Shown one piece after another: positions 53,151 through 64,000 of a stretch of DNA of 64,000 nt. This DNA is from Ficedula albicollis (Eukaryota > Chordata > Aves > Passeriformes > Muscicapidae), in NCBI RefSeq assembly GCF_000247815.1, contig NC_021684.1:5963814-6027813 (forward strand). The letters run 5' to 3'. Position 1 is the first letter of the stretch; every line of letters begins with the position of its first letter. The notes beneath the pieces were generated by a model. It was given only the letters and a program-made list of their open reading frames with translations, was not told where the DNA came from and searched no databases. Position numbers and translations under genes: made by a program.

Positions 53151-55830
53151 ATTAACCAGGTGTGAGTGTTCCATTAAGACTCCTGTTACGATTTTATTTC
53201 AAGTGATTCTGGCTGTTGCTGATCCAGATGTTCTCAAGTCGTTGGCACATATGTGCTTGTGTGTGGATAAAATATCATTTTTCTATTGTTCTATTTCTAT
53301 TGTGTATTTTGAGATGTGCTCTAGGTGGTAAGAACAGTGGTGTTGAAAATAGAACCGTAAACAAGCATGAACAGCAAACCTTGAAAAATCTGTGAAGCAT
53401 TGGGAACCAGCTGAGTGGAGGTGGTAAGAGTCAGTCAGTCCCAGATGCCCCCTTATTAATTGGTTTGAAAACAAACAGCATACCTTAATTTCATATGGGA
53501 GCTAATGTGGTTCAGGACTGTCTTCCATGTAGCTGTTTAATAGAGGAAATTAGATGAGTAACATGGAAAAAGCATCTTTTACACAATTAAATTAGAACCA
53601 AGGGTAGAAATTTTATGTACAAACTGCAAGAAAAATTAAGTGATAGGAACCTCTCAAAGTGTGCCTGGCATAAAATTCACAGAGAGCTATTTAAACAGTC
53701 AGAATTATTTAATTAACACACATCCATGTTTTCAGCCTGGGGGGTAAATTCTGCCTTTTCACACAGGCTGCCAGCCTCGTAGCACTTGTACCCTTCTGTT
53801 GCAGTTGCCCAGAAGAAACTGATCATCCCCCATATCTTACTTAGGCTGAGATACTAAAGATCAATCATCAATGTACATAGCTCTGCATAGCTCCCTCTTG
53901 GCTGCAAGTGCACAAAATTGCTGAAGCCCCTGCTGAATTCCCTGCAGAAAGAAGTGATGTGCTCAGCCCTGGAGCTGGCAGGGGTTTGGCAGGGATAGAA
54001 GTGGAAGCTGTGACCCTCGCTCACTCCTGGAACAGCCACACGGTGTTCCTGAGTGCCGAGCCAAAGGAGAGCTCTTGCTTCCTCCCTGCTCCCTTTGCCA
54101 CAGCAGAGAGATGGGGGAGCTGGAGGGTGGGAGGGAGACAGGACTATGAGAGTCAGAGAGTACTGGGGAAGGCAAACAGCACAGAATTAGGAGTCAGCAG
54201 GAACAAAACTGCAAAACCAAATGAAGACTTTAGTTGTTGAAGATGGGGTGTATTTTAAAACTGATACTAAATCCCCAAGTGGATGAGATGGAATTCTGTA
54301 ATGGGGAGTTGCCGCTATTCTGATTTCCAACATTAGTGAGAGACTGGCAAAATCTAAAAATGCCAAAGGGTCAGCAGTAGCAAACACACTGAGGATTGGA
54401 GACTGCAGCTCAGATTCCTAAATGTCAAGCTTCGTATTCTGTCGTAACAGATCAGTGTTGCCTGAAATGGGACAATGCCAACTCAGAGGATTTCATTCCT
54501 GCAGCAGTCACCAAGATCAGTGACATGGAGCTCCCTGACACCAGACAGCTTGTGAGTGACTGCAGCCTCTCTCCCTTTGTGTTTGCCTGGCTGGAGACAT
54601 CCCAGAGGCTTTCTAAATGTGCCTGGTGCTCTCAGCTGCCAATGGGAAACGGTCACTGCAAAACAAGCAAGAGGTCTGAAGTGAGAACTGGGCTTGGCTC
54701 ACAGCTGTCTGTGGAACACTGCTTCTATTATAGGAGTGCTTAAGGGAAGCCACAGGAAGTTTTCATATCAGGCTCCCAAGTCCTGAGAAATAACTAGGGC
54801 ACAGGGCTCTTGCTTGAAAAAAAACCCAAAACATATATTGCAAAGTTTATTTGTTTTTTGAAAGTGAGCATAAGAGAGTCTTAAAAGGCTCAAGAAATAA
54901 AATCAGGTGGAGCTACAGCTCAGCAGCTCATCTTTCAAAATCTGGCTTTTTTATTATTGCTTTATTCTTTAATGCACTGCTACGGTCAGGATTGACTTCA
55001 GTCAATTGATTTGTCAATTGACAGCAATGACCTGTGACTGCAAAAAGCAGCTTGTGCATGGGGCTTTGGGCTCTACCTGGGACTAAATCAAAGATTCATA
55101 TTGTGAAATAGAGGCTTTCCTCAAGTGATTCACTTGCTGCTCAGTCAAAGTATGATTTTGACTTTATATGATTTAATGTAATTTCTATGATTTTATTCTG
55201 TCAGTTTTTATGCCTTGAAAACACAAGTAGCACTAATCCTCCAGATCAAGTCCTTCCTTGGAAGGCACGACACGAAGGTTCCCCTTTGTTTGCAAGTGAA
55301 CAACCTGCACCTTGACTTCTAGAGCTGCCCCTGTCTCTGCAGATGAAGACTTACAGAGACTGGCAGGAGGCAGGACAGAACACCTGTCATGGCACCAAGT
55401 CCCTCGCGACTGGTTTTAGGCTGATCTGAAGAATTGGCTTCTTTGTTGCACCTTCAGCCTGCACCCCTAACCTCAGAAATTAAGCAATTGTATCAATGTA
55501 GGATACTCAAAATTACACTGCACCAGACCTCCCTTGCTCCTGTGCCACTGTGCAGGGAGCAAACGCTGCTGGGACACAGCAGCCAGCCCTGGTTTCCTGC
55601 CCCAGGACTCAGGGGTGATACTGCTCATTGCTCTGGTCCCTGTCAGACGTGGGCACTTTCCAAGCACTGTGGGCTGAGCAAACACTGAGCAGTCAATCTG
55701 TGCTCTCTTAAAATTGTGCCACACTGCAAAGAAAACAAATCAGCTGCCAGAGCAGCCCCTGTAAGTACAAAAGAAACTAACTCAAAATTATTATTTCCAT
55801 TATGCTGAGATACCAAATGCACCATACCAA
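53151..55830. other. Intergenic region between convergent PBRM1 and SMIM4
   Basis: No exon with family resemblance, RNA gene or recognisable transposon was seen. It contains a G/C-richer stretch around 53900-54150 and mixed-composition DNA elsewhere. Open frames here are short and lack supporting features. Confidence 0.6.
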
Positions 55831-55847
55831 ATGCAACAGCCAGACTG

Positions 55848-55867
55848 TTTATTCAGTTTAGTTTATT
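55848..55867 (-). terminator. SMIM4: Polyadenylation signals for SMIM4
   Basis: On the - strand two AATAAA hexamers (55862-55867 and 55848-55853) lie about 255-270 nt past the SMIM4 stop. They are the first strong candidates and give a short 3' UTR. The call rests on motif and distance only. Confidence 0.6.
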
Positions 55868-56119
55868 TAGAAGCACTAAGCAAAGATTATATTAATGGCA
55901 GAGGCCCAAATACAATGAAATTTTCACTTCATTTAAATACAAATATTACAGATATGAAAGAACAAAACTGCCCAAACCCTCTGAGTGTATTACACAAATG
56001 TGTGGATCACAGTTCATCTTGCAGAGCCAATGTCTTCCCCCACCATCTACGTGGCAGGGCTGCTGCTTTGGCACTTGAACAGCTGAAGCACTCAGGAGCT
56101 CCCCCTTGAAGACTTTCAG

Positions 56120-56187
56120 CTAAAATTCCCCTTTCTCCATCCTTGCCTCATACTGTCTTTCAGATTGTTTCCTACGGTAAACATCAT
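56120..56187 (-). CDS. SMIM4: SMIM4 exon 2 with stop codon
   Basis: 68 nt of coding sequence. The acceptor TCTGCAG precedes 56187. The phase completes TAT (Tyr), then DVYRRKQSERQYEARMEKGE and Phe-stop. The C-terminus ends EKGEF rather than the human LEDE. Confidence 0.94.
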
Positions 56188-57626
56188 CTGCAGAAAAAGA
56201 TGTTTTATATTAGAGTTTCCCCAGGGCAAGATGGTGTTGAATACATGAAACCTGTCATCTCTTTTTAAACTTTTCAATCCAAACTTCTCTTGCAGATGCT
56301 GACTGACATAGGCAGCTGGAAATTCAAGCCAACAAAAATCCTTATTACCACTTAAAATAGCTCATGTTCTCTCTCCCATACAGGCTAAAGTTCTTCCCAT
56401 CAGTCCCAATGAAATGTTTTTCTGTTGTAACCCAATACCAGAGGTATAAGGAATGCTTTAACCCTTTCTCCCTGTCCCCATCCTATTGGCAGAAAGCCAG
56501 ATTCCCCTCCCTGACCCTTTCCTAGAAAAGACCCTTATCTGAGATCTTCTTCCTCTTTTTGCTCTGGGACCACCATGAAATGAACTACCAACACTGAGAA
56601 AGGCAAGGAGCCTCCTTTGAACCTTTGTTTATCCCATGCTGTGCCTAACTCCTTCTTAGAGACTAACACAGCAAACAGCTAGGAAGGAGTTACAGCATAC
56701 AGCATTTTTCTAGGAAAACTAAGTTTCCAGTGCGAAATAGTTGTTTCTTGTCTACTTTCCCACGAGGGTAATTAAAATTACAAATGCCCTAACTAGCTGA
56801 AAGGAAATTAATAGGCATGAAGTCAATGCCTCGGGGCTTCCAGCCTGACTTCAGTATTTTAGTCTTTTTTATACAAACAAAACACAGGAATATTCCCACC
56901 TCCATGGTCTTCTTTTCATTCTTCCTGCCTCCCTGACACCACATACAGTTGAGCTGATCCTTTCAGTGAGGTGCACAAAAATTTCTAGCAGGGTTTATTA
57001 AAGGCATGAATGCTTTCACTTACAGAAACTAAATGCCATTAGCCAAGTTCTCATGAGCCATTTTCATACTTATTTTTTAAGTTGTAGAAGTCTCGTTTCA
57101 GGTGATGCCATACCTCTGCTTAAATGCTGGCAAACCTCATGAGTTTTTCAATCGTGGCAGAATGGTTTGAGTTGAGAGGGACCTTAAAGGTCACCCCATT
57201 CCATCCCCCTGCCATGGACAGAGACACTTTCTGCTAGACCAGTTTTCTCCAATCCAGCCTGCCCTTGGACGCTTCCAGGGGAGGGGCACCCTGTGCCAGG
57301 GCCTCACAACCCTCGGAAGAAATTTTTTTTCCCACTATCCAATCTAAACGTACCCTCTCTCAACTATAATTTTACCCAGCACTCTAAACGCAGGGTTTCT
57401 GTTTGTCCCTGCTGGGGAGGCAGAGCGGCAGAGCCCGAGCAGGAGCAGTGTGGCCGCAGGGCACCCCGCACTCACAGAAGGTCTCTTTGCCGAAGCGGAC
57501 GTTGATCATGAACCACTCCATGGCTCCGCCGAGCACGAAGAAGAAAGGCAGGAACCTGTAAAAGCCAAAGCGCCGCTGCCCGGGCACAAACTTCAAAAGG
57601 CGTTTCAACCTCTCGCTGACCAGCAT
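56120..57626 (-). CDS. SMIM4: SMIM4/UQCC5, complex III assembly microprotein, two exons
   Basis: The join is 57626-57476 and 56187-56120 on the - strand, 72 residues (human 70). The first exon reads MLVSERLKRLLKFVPGQRRF, GFYRFLPFFFVLGGAMEWFM and INVRFGKETF. The second reads YDVYRRKQSERQYEARMEK and ends in TAG. One membrane segment spans about residues 24-41. SMIM4 (renamed UQCC5) is an inner-mitochondrial-membrane protein needed to assemble respiratory complex III around cytochrome b. The basic N-terminus and the PG-RFG-YRFLPFFFVLGG core match the family. Convergent placement next to PBRM1 agrees with mammalian synteny. The intron is 1288 nt with GTGAGT and CTGCAG borders. Confidence 0.95.
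57140..57380 (-). mobile_element. CR1-like LINE 3' end in the SMIM4 intron and flank
   Basis: The complement shows the CR1 tail: GGCAGGCTGGATTGGAG, CATGGCAGGGGGATGGA, GGTGACCTTTAAGGTCCC and CTCAAACCATTCTG. It sits in the intron of SMIM4 in the same orientation as that gene. 5'-truncated. Confidence 0.85.
57476..57626 (-). CDS. SMIM4: SMIM4 exon 1 with start codon
   Basis: 151 nt, 50 codons plus one base. The ATG at 57626-57624 is chosen because its product aligns with the human N-terminus and sits in CpG-rich DNA. The upstream open frame comes only from the G run. The donor is GTGAGT at 57475. Confidence 0.95.

Positions 57627-64000
<6,374 letters not shown>

Noticed and set aside
53963..54240. 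Overlapping frames in a G/C-richer intergenic stretch
   Set aside because: No conserved motif, splice pattern or repeat family could be supported.

Overview
The window is vertebrate nuclear DNA, most likely from a bird and plausibly a songbird. It holds most of one large multi-exon gene on the + strand, PBRM1 (polybromo-1/BAF180, the bromodomain subunit of the PBAF SWI/SNF chromatin remodeller). A small convergent gene on the - strand, SMIM4/UQCC5, encodes a mitochondrial complex III assembly microprotein. The bird assignment is inference. It rests on CR1-type LINE 3' ends, compact introns and the PBRM1-SMIM4 tail-to-tail arrangement known from vertebrates. There is no prokaryotic content: no operons, CRISPR arrays or tRNA/rRNA genes were seen.

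PBRM1 occupies 190-50051 (coding), with the 3' UTR beyond. I placed 29 consecutive coding exons, each with GT/AG (or GT/CAG-like) borders, whose reading phases chain without a break: 4932 nt, 1643 codons plus stop. The first 46 codons (by comparison with the human protein) lie upstream of the window, so the predicted full protein is about 1689 residues, the human isoform-1 length. In order the exons encode bromodomains 1-6 (190-27209), two BAH domains (27990-32683), an acidic/coiled linker, an HMG box (36517-36718), a Pro/Gln/Met-rich region (40331-48480) and a conserved C-terminal tail ending at TAG 50049-50051.

The most unusual structure is a set of about nine young two-copy tandem duplications (roughly 54-448 bp, mostly 1-4 percent diverged) in and just after PBRM1. 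One (4477-5372) duplicates a whole in-frame 69-nt exon of bromodomain 2. Another (98-211) duplicates a 3' splice site together with the first 22 nt of an exon and leaves an in-frame 54-nt extension open. These may be real polymorphic duplications or haplotype-type assembly errors.

From 50.05 to 55.8 kb lie the PBRM1 3' UTR and intergenic DNA. SMIM4 runs from 57626 (ATG) down to 56120 (stop) on the - strand. Its CpG-rich upstream region is interrupted by a pure run of 1996 G residues (57796-59791), almost certainly an assembly artefact that replaces the real promoter. From 59.8 to 64 kb I recognise no gene. In mammals NT5DC2 starts head-to-head with SMIM4, so its 5' end may be hidden in, or lie beyond, this region.
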